The notes beneath the pieces were generated by a model. It made no database searches and had not been told where the DNA came from. It saw only the letters and a program-made list of their open reading frames with translations. A DNA stretch of 64,000 nt from Tetracentron sinense (lineage: Eukaryota; Streptophyta; Magnoliopsida; Trochodendrales; Trochodendraceae), in assembly GCA_015143295.1 (NCBI GenBank), contig CM026562.1, forward strand, positions 310,001 to 374,000, in the 5' to 3' direction. Both the position numbers and the translations under genes were made by a program. Shown here one piece after another: positions 1-13,700 of this stretch. Within the stretch, counting starts at the first letter, position 1. Every line of letters starts with the position of its first letter.

Positions 1-1190
1 CGGTACACTTGTCGATACACTTTCATTCCCCTATCTTGGTGGTTGAGCAGTTTATATTCAAATTCGAAAATGAATTAATTCAAAATGAAATAAATTCATA
101 AAATTGGTTACTATAGAAAGCTACGTTTTGTCCAAGGAATTTCCAAGAAGAAGAGAAGACGAAAATGAGAGAAGATAAAAGAAGTAGGAAAAGAAAGCAA
201 ATTGGCAATTGGCCCAGATATATCTCTATCTTGCTCTCTCTCTTCTGGTTTCTTTTCTAGTGGAGGGACAACTTGTTCCCCCCCCCCCCTCTCTCTCTCT
301 CTCTCCCTCCGCCTTTATCCCGGTTGATGTTTCTATTGTAGGAATTAGTAGTCTCTCTCGCCCTCACACCCTTTATTATTGTGTTGGAAGACTAGTGGAT
401 TCTCCTTTTCTCTCTATTCTTCCTTTTTATGTTGGGGACCAGTGGATCCTTTCTCTGTCTCTCTCTGTGCCCTTTCCTTATCTATTGGTTCCTTCAATTC
501 TCGCCTGATTTTCTTTTTTGCTAAAAACAAAGGGATGGTGATTCTTCCCCCTTCCCTTGCCAACTTCTCTTTTCTAATGATGAGAGCTAGAAAGAATGTT
601 GAAATCTATACTAATTATACACAATCATATGCTCTTTAATTTTTGTAATGGCATTTTGTTCTTATGTAATGCTTTATTTCTAATTTTCAAGAATATATGA
701 ATATCTTATATTTGATAATTTCAGTAAATAAAGTACAAATGGTAACTTAGGCATCGCCTAAGCAATGCCTTGTCTAACAAACCCTGATCATCTGTGTTGC
801 CGAGACGCTTGAACTACGCTGGTTTGGCTTCAGTGCACACATGATGTAGAGACTTGGAGTCATGACGATATAATCATTCAGCACTATACATTGTCTTTTG
901 AAAGTTACCTCTTTTCTGTTGAGTTTTGACACGTTATTCCAACAAAACATGTCAATGAAAAATGAGTTCTTTTCAAGAAAGTTGTATGGTCTACATTGTT
1001 ATGAAACGTTGTTAGGCCACCCAACTTCGACATGAAATTCATGAGTTGCGTTCAATGGAGCAAAAATAGGTTTTAGTGGGTTTTATTTTTTTAGTGTGTT
1101 CTTGCACTTTGTGCTTTAAAGCATTTTTCATAGCATCACCATATGCCATTAAAATTCCTGCAGCTTGCAATTAGAGTTGGGATCATATTT
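1..1190. other. Intron 23 sequence, mostly unassigned
   Basis: AT-rich intronic sequence of SPK1. It contains the C12 run plus CT microsatellite near 278-305 and a short degenerate piece with GCCTAAGC motifs near 750-775, like the hAT-like elements elsewhere. The open frames at 209-508 and 379-639 are serine/leucine-rich chance frames through CT-rich sequence. Confidence 0.6.
278..305. repeat. C12 homopolymer followed by (TC)n microsatellite
   Basis: Twelve consecutive C at 278-289 run directly into TC dinucleotides to about 305. Confidence 0.9.
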
Positions 1191-1390
1191 CATCACGATT
1201 GAACATGCGAGAGTTCGATTGCAAATTCACAGAACCCCTTTAATTGCCCTTTTAATTCTGATTAAGAAGTTTAACCCTTAGGGTTAGTATTTTTTCTAAA
1301 AACCAAGGTTAGATGGTTGAACCTTAAGGGTTAGTGATTCTTAACCACAGTTAATGGGAGTTAAAATGGACACATGTTGCACATCAAACC
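1190..1390. mobile_element. MITE-like fragment related to the 27651-27967 element
   Basis: Contains an inverted arrangement of TTAACCCTTAGGGTTAG and CCAAGGTTAGATGGTTGAAC, followed by TTAACCACAGTTAA. The same motifs, in the same order, fill the inside of the elements at 27651-27967 and 47480-47705. Its ends differ and no target duplication was found. Confidence 0.45.
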
Positions 1391-1552
1391 TTAACAACCA
1401 AACACCTATCATAAAGCTAGAAAGCACTCAAAAGCCATTTCATAAACTATCAACTAGGAATGGATATGCAATGTTTAGCTAAGAATATTTTTGTTCAACA
1501 CACTCAAGTTAACTGATCAAAAGGAAATCCGACTTTCAGATTAGATATGAAC

Positions 1553-1735
1553 CTCAAAAAGAATGAGACACTCCTCCAGGAGTTTGAAAAATAATCTGGT
1601 TCGAGCAATGCTTTGCTGCCATGCCTTGACAAGTGATGCATCGTCCAGATTGCGTATGATTTGCAAAATGACGATCAAGACCTCACGCTTTTCAACAGCA
1701 TTCAGATTGTAAAAGACAGGAATCTCATCCAGGAT
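1553..1735 (-). CDS. SPK1: SPK1 exon 23 (residues 985-1045), last exon in window
   Basis: Encodes [20 protein letters not shown], then [40 protein letters not shown] and E. Acceptor gtgcatgcag. The donor gttcat is weak. The following exon, expected to begin HKKAADS or similar, is not found in 1-1552. Confidence 0.94.
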
Positions 1736-4700
1736 CTGCATGCACTACAACTTAGCAAATTAATAGGATTATACAATTAATCACTCATAGGCAGTCAGTA
1801 GAAAGTGAGCTATAAATGAACTTATCCTTGTACAACAAATAATGCTTCTCAGAGCTTCATATATCCTCCATCTAAGCAATACTTCAGAACATGACTTAAA
1901 GCTTTTATGCATGGAAGGGTAGCAATAAGGTATTCTCGCGAATAGAGTTAAAGCCATATCACACAAACATTTTATTTTCCAAAAACAAATATGAATAAAA
2001 ATAACAGGCAGCTGTGTACAGCCCTCTTTTAAGAGCCAATCTTTTCTTAGTTTCTTTAAGCTATTCTTTATACCGTACTAGTTTTACTGAATATCTATTT
2101 ACCTAAATAGATTTACTTATATAGGCTAATACATAAGTTATCCTTATTATCAATATCTAAATAAATTGTACTGACGTGCCAGTGTACCAGACTTCCTAGG
2201 CCGTTAAGTGTCTCATTTACATAGACGTAGTAAGATGCAATGCAATGCAGACAAAGAAAAAAGACATGAGATGCCAGATACATGCAGTATTATGCTAGAC
2301 TAATATATAAATTTGTGATGCCCCAAAATTTATCTAATTGAATATTTGTATAATGATAATACACAATTCTCATATTATGCAATCAATGACCTGTGTAAGG
2401 AAGAGGAACTCAAGCAGTCGTGACGGGCCACATACAACTATGACATGCCATTATGGACAGCACCAATAAATGCCCTATGTGGTGGGGCATTTCAAAACTC
2501 TTATATTAAGCTTTGGAACTAAGGGCTCCATAAGTTCTCAGAACTAAGGGTTTCAATGCAGAACCACTGCCACAGAGAGAAAAAAAACACTAACCTATTC
2601 AGTTCATAAAATTATTCTGTATCAAAACAGAAACTAGACACGTATACTGTGAAGCCAACGGGAAAACAGAACATCACAACAATTGATAATAAGGAAAGAA
2701 AATGGGATAAAGACGGAACAAAACAAAATATAGGCAGACCTGCAAAAGGACAATGGTACGATCAGCATATCAGAGACGGCTGAAGAACACTATAACTCTC
2801 TGTATTTCAAGTTAATCTAAAGGGCAGATATTTATGGTTATGAACCATTGAAGAAAGAATCTGTAGAAAAAAGAACACATGCAGCAAAGCTTGAAAGGGA
2901 CCACATGGTGGCTAATGTTTTTTTTTTATTGGTACCACATGGTGGCTATGTTAGTCAGTGCTAACATTCACTGTAGGAAAGAAAAAAGATATACCATATT
3001 ATACTCGTAACAACTTATTGCTGTTACAACTGTGTAACATTTTTCTTAATCAGTAATAAAGTAAGAATGTTTTAGATATGCAAAAATATACAAAATAGGG
3101 AAAAACATTCAGCAAAGATCAAATAAGACTACAAAGAAAGTTCTCTACATTAACAACCACAAGAAGGAAAGACTTCCTTGGCCTATTAAGTGAAAACCCC
3201 CACCACCCAATACCAAAAACATATAGGAAAACAATCCATCTGAACCTAACACCATTATCGTGAATGGAAAAGATGATTTAAGATTTTCTCTATGGGTTTT
3301 GAATAAAACGCACCTATCGGGCATACTGTTTTAAAAGGCATGTGAGGCTTACGCCTTGAGGCTTAACCATGAGGCTTAATGGGAATATCATCTGCAGCCA
3401 GATGGTCAAACTGAAGTGGTCAATAGGAATCTAGGAAACCTGTTACGGTGTTTGGTAGGTGATCACATTAGGTCATCAGAGTCCGCAGATGAATTTACAC
3501 AGCACATTCATGATTTGCACGTTGAGATCAGAAAACGAATTGCAGTTAATAATTAAAAGTATAAAACATTTGTTGATTCATTATTTTTAAGAATTTCAAG
3601 CAAGCAATTATTCTGATCCATATTAGGTGAGAGCATCTCCCATAGGGAACGGCTAAAAAGTTACAAGCCTGTAGTGCAGCTAGTGCTGGACCATTCCAAA
3701 TCTTGAAGAGGTTTGGTCCTAATGCTTATGTGGTGGACCTTCCACCTAATATAGGCAATAGACCAATACTCAATGTTGAGGATCTTGTTCTCTTCAGTGC
3801 TCTAGGAGCATCACCCACTGACCTCCCTAATGACCCTAGCCCCGCCCCATTATTTACCCCAGACCCACCTCCCCCGCCAAAGCCAGTCTTCGCAGTATCA
3901 CCCACTGACCTTCATGATGATCTTAAGTCATACCCATTATTTACTTCACATTCACCTCCCCTACCATGGCCTCCTCCACCACCTATGTCTAGTCGGAAAG
4001 AAGAGATAGAAGACTACTCTGGACGAGCAGATGGTTTCCACTAGACACAAGAGATATCAAAAATATCTCATCCAATGGAGGAACAGGCTAGAGACAGATT
4101 ACACGTGGATTGTGTAAGACGAGTTGCAACGACTGCATCCAAATCTTTTGGAGTACTATGACAGCTTTATTTTACCAGTGGCGAAATATTCTCAACCGAG
4201 AGGAGTTGATTCCGACATAGGATCATCCGGTATTAGGTTCTATCAGCGGAGGAGGAGAGCCCTTATACAAGTCTCCCTATGGATGGATGACATGTATATG
4301 GGTTTCGTTCCAGCTATCTATGGAGAACCACCGTTGGATCTTGTCCGAGATGGAGACCTACCATTAGATCGCGATATGGAGGGAGATCTATGGTCTTTGA
4401 TTATTTTAGTTTGATATTAGGATTTATTCTTTTCAGTTATTAGAGTTTATTTTATTAGTAATGGCATTCTTGTAATTCTTAGGATCTCTTTTATTAGGAA
4501 TGACACTTTTGTAAATACCAGGATTAGGGTTTATTCGTTTATCTATTTTCTATAATACTCCCTTTAGGAATAGAGAATTTATAGAATTTTTATGAATGAA
4601 ATATGAGAGCTCTTTTGCTTTTGGAATCTCCTGTGAAGGGATGGTGTGAATCCAACTAAACCCTAGATCTCTTCTTCTCCATTGTCTTTCTATTTTTTTG

Positions 4701-7700
4701 TTTTAACTTGTAAAACCCTAATTACACAAGCCCTAGAATCCTTTGTTCTTGCTGCCCATATTCCTACAATCCCTGCAGCCCTTCCCATTGCTGCCATTCC
4801 TTGTTCCCAAGCCCTATTTCCTTGATGCCAGACACCCCCCAGCCAACTCCAGCTACTGCCGCACCTGTTTCTCTGTTCTCTTATCACTGCCACACCTATT
4901 CTTGGTCCCTAATAGTGCTGCTGCACCTATTCCCCTTCCCTTGTATCACTGCCACACTTGTCCCTGCCCATAATATTGCTGCCGCACTCCATTCCAGCCA
5001 TAACCCTTGCTGTCCCAGGTCCGTACAGCCCCTGTTTTGCTGTTACAGACCTTAATCCATTCCCCATTTCTATGACAGCAACCCTAGACATCTCCTAATA
5101 CCAATACAATCAGCCCTATCGTACCTAAGCCCTAAAAGCAGTCATACCCAAACCCTAATACCATTCTAAACCCTAAAACACCCCCTTCAAAACCTTAACC
5201 TTAATTTTATAATTGATATTAGCTTGTTGTTGGTTGTTCTTTGTGATTCAATTTAACATTGCTTGAAACCATAATTTGCATGCATGTTCCAATTCCTAAT
5301 CATTATTGAGCCTAAACTAATTTTTTGAAATCCTCAGTTGAACAAGGAAATCACTTTGATCATTGGTTTAATTCCCTAAGTTAGTGGAAGTTCCTACTTC
5401 TATTATGATCACCCAAATCAGATTTAAAATTCATTATTGTGGGATTGGGACTTGGCATAGGGTATTACTAATTCCCTTTTGACTTTCTTTATTGTAATTG
5501 TGGAATCTAAGTAGTTTTCTGATTTCCCTTACTGCTGCAATTAATTTTATGATCTCACAATCATGTCATCCTAGGTTAGTTGCATGATCCTGCATCACCA
5601 ACAATAATAGTACAAACACTCTCTTCTATTCGAGCAACAGATAGGACACCCCTGCTAGAACACCATGTTGTAGCAATGTCTTCGAATATACACATGATTC
5701 TCTCCTTCCAACTGAACGACAACCCATGGAAGAAGCTCCTAAATTGAAGCCACTAAGGATTCCAGCGAATCCAACAAGATAAAAAGCCCTAGAAGGAGAG
5801 CATCGAGAGACCCAAACGACTCAAAGATGGGAGAAAAAGGTGGTGCAAAGTGCGGACGCAAAAGAGCAATGCAGGAGTAAGTGATCGACAGTTTCTTCCA
5901 CTAATAGGCACCAGATGCATCGATTTTCCAAGCTCCACCCTCTATTCTTTAAGATGATCATCTTGTCCAAGTATGTTGTACATAGAAAGAAAGATACCTT
6001 TGAAGGCACGTTGGGGCACCACAGAACCCAAAAGGGAAACCAACTATGACAAAGATGTAAAGCCTAGAGGAAGGATCTCACTATAAACCGACCTTTGTTG
6101 TCCCTAGAGTAAACTCGACAGTCACTAGCTAAAGAAATTGAGAATACAAAAAATAGGCAATTTAGGATCCTAACACCTCAGCCTCAGGATCCAAGTCAAT
6201 GGACACACCACAACACTCAAACGATGATGCTACTAAGGCACTCTTGTCTAATGACATTAAGTGTGTTCCCAAAATCTTGCTTTGAAGTACCCTGCCCACA
6301 CAAGTCCAACCAGAACTTGACCTCCTCCCCACTCCCCACTTTGAATTTAGTCTGCTGCAAAAACTTATCCCTTTCATAATTGCTTTTGATAGCCCAACCC
6401 CTTGGGGGCCTAGAGACAACTTTCGATTCTCATCTACTCCATACCCCACCAACAAAAACCCAAAATCCACAAGAAGACAACAGCCCCAAAAAAATTTAAT
6501 CCAAATGTTGAATCCCCATCTCACGATCACTCTCCCATCTCTGCTAATTAAGTGAAAAAGCACTCTACATCATCCTCTCAACATAGCAGATCATCTCAAA
6601 TACGATAGTAAGATATCCAATTCTGACACGATCCCTCTCCACATCACAGACCATCTCCAACCTTTAAAAAAAAGATAGTTAAGAAAGATGTGAAGCCATA
6701 CATTTCTCTTCAACAAACCCTGGATCCAAAGGCTTCTCTCAAATCTAAACAAGAAAAATGTTATCAATGGAAGTAAAATACCATATTAACGACATATATA
6801 GAGAGGATCAGAGAGTTGGAAGAGAAATGGGAAGGACAAGATAGGAGCTGGAAAGAGTACCATGCATACGATCCAGGTACCTAGTACATTCTAATAAGAA
6901 GAGTTCTCATTAAATTAACTCTACTACCTTAGACAGTTAGACTGCTTCAAAACATCTAAGAATGGCTCTCAAATTCAAAACTTCCACCCTAGAAGCACGA
7001 GATACAAGTGTCTTCTGCATCTTGGAGATAAAGATACTAAAAAGCCCTCCTCTCCCACTTCAAAACCCCCAACATGGCAAATTTACTCCATTTTACACAA
7101 GATCTTAAGAGAGAGAGAGAGAGAGGGGAGTGATCTCTTTGTTCAGGTCCTCTAGAGGTCTAAGAAGAATCCTTTCATGAAGCATTTACAAGGATGGAAA
7201 AGACGAAAAGGACAAGCAACCATCTTCTCCACTTGCTTTCAAACACCATTCTTCCCAATAAATAATTAAGGAAGAAACACTCCACAAGATTGTAGGCCTT
7301 CTCTAATTTTTGTTTCTACAGCACACCTTCTACCTTCACATTTTTAGAGCCAATGCATTCAATTTCCATAAGAACCACATTGATAATGTCTTCCCCTGTC
7401 AAAATTGCCTTGGTAACCCCCAATAAACTTATCTACCGCGAGGAACTAGCAACAATTATAAAGGTTAAAGAACACTGTAATCAGCCTAAAGTCTTTCAAT
7501 TCCTCTGCCCCTTCTTAAAATAAGGGTAACAAAATTCAACTTAGAAACTTTATCCCATTTACCTCTAGCATGAAATACATCAAACACCTTCATTAGATGT
7601 TAACAAAACGTATAATATTCTGATTTACTGTGCTGGGGATGTGAAATTAGGAGCAAAGGTTCCACAAACAAAGAATCTCAACATATCAGGAAAAGGCAAC

Positions 7701-10700
7701 ACAATAAAATGAGATTTAACAATGTTTTGCACCTGTCCAATAAGTGGGAAATATAGCTGGGCAATGTATAATTTATCTTCGTGCTTTTGGTATCGAGCAT
7801 CAAATTCATGCTTGCACATAAGAACTACCAAGATTCGAGCTGCCTACAGACATCAAAGAGCAATAGTTATGACAGGGTACTAGATTTGATAAGTAGTCAA
7901 AATAAAGGGGACAATCACATCTATGCAAATGACCAAGGGACCACTCAAGAATATATCCTTCCGGTAACAAAATGAAAACTATTCAGACAGGAGATCATAT
8001 CAATTATCTGTAATGAACTCACTTTGGCCCGTTGAGATAAATCATCATGATCCCACGTAAGGAAAAGTTCTTGTATTAGAATGGATGAAAGGTAGTTCCT
8101 GCAAGAAGAAAATACATTTAGTAACATAGATGTTCATTATTAAGAATAAATTCTCCTTTGCTATAACTTACGAAAACAGAGAAATGATGTGTCAAAAGAG
8201 ATCCAACTTTTAAAAGCATGTATAAAGATCACAGCTGCAACATGTGAATAAGCCCATATTATATTGTAGAGGTGCAATAAGTCTATTTTATTTTTTTTAT
8301 CGGTAACCAAATATATATTATATAATAAAGTAAAAGGAGAAAAACCCAAACACAAGAACTGGGAGATTACAAGCTAGTAAACTCGAAGCACAACAATAAA
8401 TAACACAAAATATCTCTAAAAACCCAAAAACTCTCCCTCAGCAAGCTAAGAACTCACAGCTACCCCTATCATCTCCTCCACCACCTCCGCCGATTGCCTT
8501 ACCGAACTCCAGTCCAAAACTAGATGCCTAATCCTAGCACAAATACGATTTGAAGAGGAAGCTGAACCTTCGAACGCTCTTTTATTCCTTTCTTTCCAAA
8601 TGCCCCAAGCTATCGCCCCCGGAAGCAATCCCCACACTATCTTCTTAGCATCATCCGCACCGGCCCAATACCAACAAGATAACATATCTCGAAAAGAAGA
8701 AGGAAATACCCCGACCAAGCCTACTTTTGAAAGGAAACACCCCCAAATGTCATGCGTCATAGAGCAATGTAAGAACAAGTGATCCACTGTCTCTTCCTCC
8801 CCCAAGCACATAAAACACCGGCTCGCCATCTACCATCCTCGAGCTTTCAAGTGATCACAGGTGATGATTTTATTTAAAGCTGCAGACCAAAGGAAAAACG
8901 ACACCTTGGAAGGAACATCTGGATTCCAAATGACCCTATATGGAAGAGATGCAGAAGGTGCTGAGAACTCACAGAAAACCAGCCATCTTGGCCTTTAGAC
9001 CAAATTCTACGATCCGCTCGATGCATCCTCGGGAGAACAAACTGAGCCGCTCCTGAAGGCAACAGAACTCCTCAATTTCTCAGTCATTAAGGTCTCTCCT
9101 TAATCTGGGACACCAAACCACCGCCCCCGAACTCACATCCCAACAGTCTGCAGCCACAGCCTCCTTATCAATAGCATGACTAAACAAAGTGCTAAAGTCA
9201 TCCTTAAGCATTGTAGAACCACACCACAGATCTTTCCAAAACCTGACCTCTATCCCAGACCCCACCTGGAATCTAACGTGAAGGGAGATGATCCCCACCT
9301 TAGACATGATTCTTTCCATAAACCTGACCCATAAGCTCCTATAACCTCTTTCGGAACCCACCTCGAATATTCTCCATATCTGGCCACTACAACTGCTCAC
9401 CACAAACTCTCTCTCTCCTCTCCAAACCTCCACACTCATTTGCTTAGAAGCGCCTAATTCACCAATTTCAACGGCTTTAGATTCAAACCTCTACAGTATC
9501 ATACCTCCCTGGTAAGAGGGAGATCCCTCTTACTCTAATAAAATCCCCTCCCTTCTCTCTCTCTCTCTCTCACACACACATATTAAATATATATATAACA
9601 TTTTAGTGGCACCGCTCATTAGAACTTATACTAAGCGGTTCCATGTAAAAGGAAACGTGGCAGGTTGTTTTTAATCCAAACCGTTGGAGGTCAAAGTAGA
9701 CCCCTTGGGAGACGTGGCAAAAAATAGGCCGATCAAATGTTTCTAGACCATCCCATTTAAGGTTAAAAAAAAAACAAGGATTTCTATAACCTAAGTAAGG
9801 CCTAGTGAACCCTAGGGGGTTAATGCCTCTCTCTCTGTGGTGAAAAAGGCAGGGGAGTGCTAGAACTCGGCAACACCCATAAACTCGGCAACACCCATAA
9901 TACCCTTCCAGAGGCACTCCCCTTGTTTGTCTGCATTAACCCCCTAGGGTTCACTAGGCGTTGGAGGTCAAAGTAGACCCCTTGTTTGTCTGCATTAACC
10001 CCCAAGGGTTCACCTTCCAGAGGCACTCCCCTTGTTTGTCTGCATTAACCCCCTAGGGTTCACCCATAAACTAGAGAGAAAGAGAGGATTAAAATTAAAC
10101 AGGATAAATGGAGTTTTGTAGTTAAAATGCTCGCAGGGGAGTGCTAGAACCAACCGTATCAACCATTCATCGCCTCATAAAAGGGAATAATCAAACACAT
10201 TAGATATGGGGCCCATCAAAAATAGTTTAACCATTCCCCTTTATAGGGCAATTAATGGTTGGCGCAATTGGAGCTAGCATTCTCCATGCTCAAATTTCTC
10301 ATCTTCATTATAAGCTACTACGATGTTCTAAAACAAAATTTAACAATCTGAAGAGATTTTCTTTAGTGTGGGATTATATTAGTCGCAAAATCAGCTGAAG
10401 GGTATATTTCTATGTCCAAATATAAGATATATATCAGAAATCAGGTAAACTCTAGGTTTAGATATATAGCTATAAAGATACATAAACAGAACCCCTACGT
10501 GTTAGTATTCTGTAATGAGCAAACAAGTGGAAAAAAAATACTACTTTATTTAATATTAGAATCTATCTACTCGATCTACACAGTATCAATTATGTTAAGT
10601 CGCACAAAGATGTAACATCATCTGGAACAAGAAAGTTTAGCATACACACATCCAAAACTATTAGAATGTTAGTGAGCCAAAAAGAAACAAATAGGAGATG

Positions 10701-13700
10701 ATGTTTAATTATTATTCATGTTTGGTTCGGGAAGAGATCATGGAAGTTTTGAAATGAATGGGACAATAATCTACTAGATAATCGAAAACAGAGGATCTTG
10801 AGTACTATTCGAAATTCTGAAGAACTATGTGGAGGGACCATTAAACAACTAGAAAAAGCCCGGACCCGCTTACAGAAAATGGAAATGGATGCAGATGAGT
10901 TTCAAGTGAAGGGATACTTTGACATAGAACGAGAAAAATTGAATTTGATAAATTCAACTTATAAGAATTTGGAACAATTAGAAAATTATAAAAATGAAAC
11001 CATTTATTTTGAACAAAGAGCTATTAATCAAGTCCGGCAACGAGTTTTCCAACAAACCTTACAAGGAGCTTTAGGAACTTTGAATAGTTGTTTGAACAGC
11101 GAGTTACATTTACGAACTATCAGTGCTAATATTGGCATGTTTGGGGCGATGAAAGAAACAACGGATTAGTTCTTTTACTGTAGGCATTGTTTTTTTTTCT
11201 TACCTATCCGACGGATCTCTACCAGGCATTTCCACAAAAAGATCATGATCACATATGATCTGCAAAAATGTAAGCTTGCAATCATGCAGAACAGATTGGC
11301 ATACCCCAGAGAACTTGTCCATGTACAAAGACACCTGCAGAAATAAAACACTTCTATTTATGTGAAATTACAAGGAATAGCAACAACAACAAAGACATGC
11401 TTCTAACAAAGACATACTTCTTAACATTTAAATGTTAAATTAGAAACGCATAAGTTCTAGTAATAAATTGCATTGCCACTACACCCTAGCAGTTCTGTGT
11501 CTGGGAACAATGTAGGTCACAACTCATAAAGTTATTGAAAAAAAAAAAAAAGCATTCACAAGTTTGGCCCAACTTAGCAAGAAAAAGACTACGGGCCCGT
11601 TTGGCATCACTCCCAAGGAACAATTCTCTATTCCCTGGGAATAGAGACTCTTGAGTTTCTATTCCCAGGGAATAGAGAATTGTTCCTTGGGAGTGATGCC
11701 AAACAGGCCCGTAGTCTTTTTCTTGCTAAGTTAGACCAAACTTGTGAATGTTTCTATTCCCAAGGAATAGAGAATTGTTCCTTGGGAGCGATGCCAAACG
11801 GGCCCGTAGTCTTTTTCTTGCTAAGTTAGACCAAACTTGTGAATGTTTCTATTCCCAAGGAATAGAGAATTGTTCCTTGGGAGCGATGCCAAACGGGCCC
11901 TACAATACCAATACTTCTTAGCTGCATACCAGCATTTGTGCACCATAATACTAGGGTAAAATAATAAGAAAAAAAAAAGGAAAACAATATCAGAACTTCC
12001 AAAGAAAACTCTGAATTTATGTTTGAATTGTTTGAATGAAAATGAAGTTTAACCAGAGATACAGGCATTTATGTTTGGAGTAGTATATAAAAGGGTGAAA
12101 CATGGTTTCTTGTCTTTAAATTGCACATTAACACTATAATTTGCATTGGTATATAATATATTTCATATTCATATGATGCCCATTTTGCTTCATCGTTAAT
12201 GTAAGTTCGGGAGCTAGTCAGCTAGCTGATTCAACATGCTTACACCATAGTCTACAAGCCTGAGTTGCCTGAACTGAATAGCTCATGCCTCCCAATCATT
12301 CAGGAGCAATGAGACCGCATAGCATCCACATGGAACACAAAATAGAAAATGAAGAAACAAAAGGAAGGCTCTGGATTTCCAGAGAAATGTTACGATGCAA
12401 AATTTTCAGACAATGATTAAATTTTGCAAAAGCTAGACACTTGGAAGTTTTAGCTTGCAAAAATCTATTTCTCAGTGATGACGTGGTCTCTATGGAAAGA
12501 ACATAACAGGAGAGTGTTTGAGAATACGGTGGCGCTGTTGGAGAGAGTGTGCTCCCGTGCGACTGCTCGGTTGCGAGAGTGGGTTGCCACTATAGCGGAT
12601 GTGGTGGAGATCAGGTTTGATGAGTTTGTATCATAGAGGTTGTAGGGGCTTGTTTTGCTGTTTGAGGTCTCTGTCTGTAGTGGTTTCTAGTTCTTTGTTA
12701 GTCTCGGTTAGTTATGTATTAGTTTTTTGAGATTCACTATTGGTGAATGCTCTATTTTAATTGATATTGCTTTTACCTATCAAAAAAAAAACATTCTACA
12801 CTACGACGAGCAGTGATGTGGTTCTAATCAAATCATTCTCAATTTTTGCTTCTTGAATGCTTATCATGTGTTACAAAACCAAAACAAACAAGTTCATATA
12901 TTTAAAATATTTTTGCATGTAAAGCAGAACTACCAGTTCAAAAACTTGGCGAGGCTCAATGATGGACAAAAGATCATAACAAAAGAAGGCCAAACTGCTG
13001 TTCAAACGTTTTGCCAAGTTTAGCCCCTTCTTGCAGCGCTCATGCACCTCTGTTAGGAGACAATCATACAACTGCATAATACATCGGAATACACCTTCCT
13101 TCAACTGCAATGGAGGAACATCTTCACCTACAGCACAGAAAGAACAAAAAAAGTCATTGAAATAGAAGAAATGAAGACTTCAAGCAGACTAATAGCCCAC
13201 TTTTATTCCAAATATACGTCAAAAACTGAAAGAGTGAACCTCCATGCTTTAATGGAACTGACTTGACAAAAATAAATAAATAAATAAACAACTAATTCTG
13301 ACAGAAATATATTACAAAGCAATCTCCCAAGTAAAGAAATCACAAAAACTGATATGGTATCCCCATTATTAAAGTCACTTGCCCAGCCGAAATGATGTAA
13401 CAATTCCTTGCAAAATTTGGAAAATGTATTGTACGGACTCTTCTAACCAGGTGACGTGTCCATGTCAGACACATGTTGGACTCTGACACGTATCGGGTTC
13501 TTGTTGGACACCTCCAGTTTTCTTTTCTTCTAATTTTTACTTACAAAACAATATTTGATATGCACCATAGCTAGGTGTCTATCCATTTGAAAGTTTATAT
13601 GTGGTAAAAAAACACTATTACATTCCTTTATGCCCTTTTTTTTATAAGAATATAATATAGATCATAAGATATCCCAACTGGTAATGCACGAGGAAAAAAA

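Noticed and set aside
3703..4414. Proline-rich and following frames as novel genes
   Set aside because: They are the decayed integrase tail and chromodomain part of a gypsy element, out of frame with each other.
4690..5055. Overlapping proline/leucine/cysteine-rich frames
   Set aside because: Chance frames through C-rich, low-complexity sequence on both strands.
5090..5200. CCCTAAA-like motifs as an interstitial telomere repeat
   Set aside because: The motifs are irregular, spaced by unrelated sequence, and lie in LTR-like DNA.
10798..11169. Open frame of 123 codons as a possible nuclear gene
   Set aside because: It is plastid atpF exon 2 beginning inside the protein. It lacks exon 1, a promoter and a transit peptide.
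12484..12830. cagtgatg on both sides of the truncated L1 as a target duplication
   Set aside because: The right copy is not next to the poly-A, so I could not defend it.
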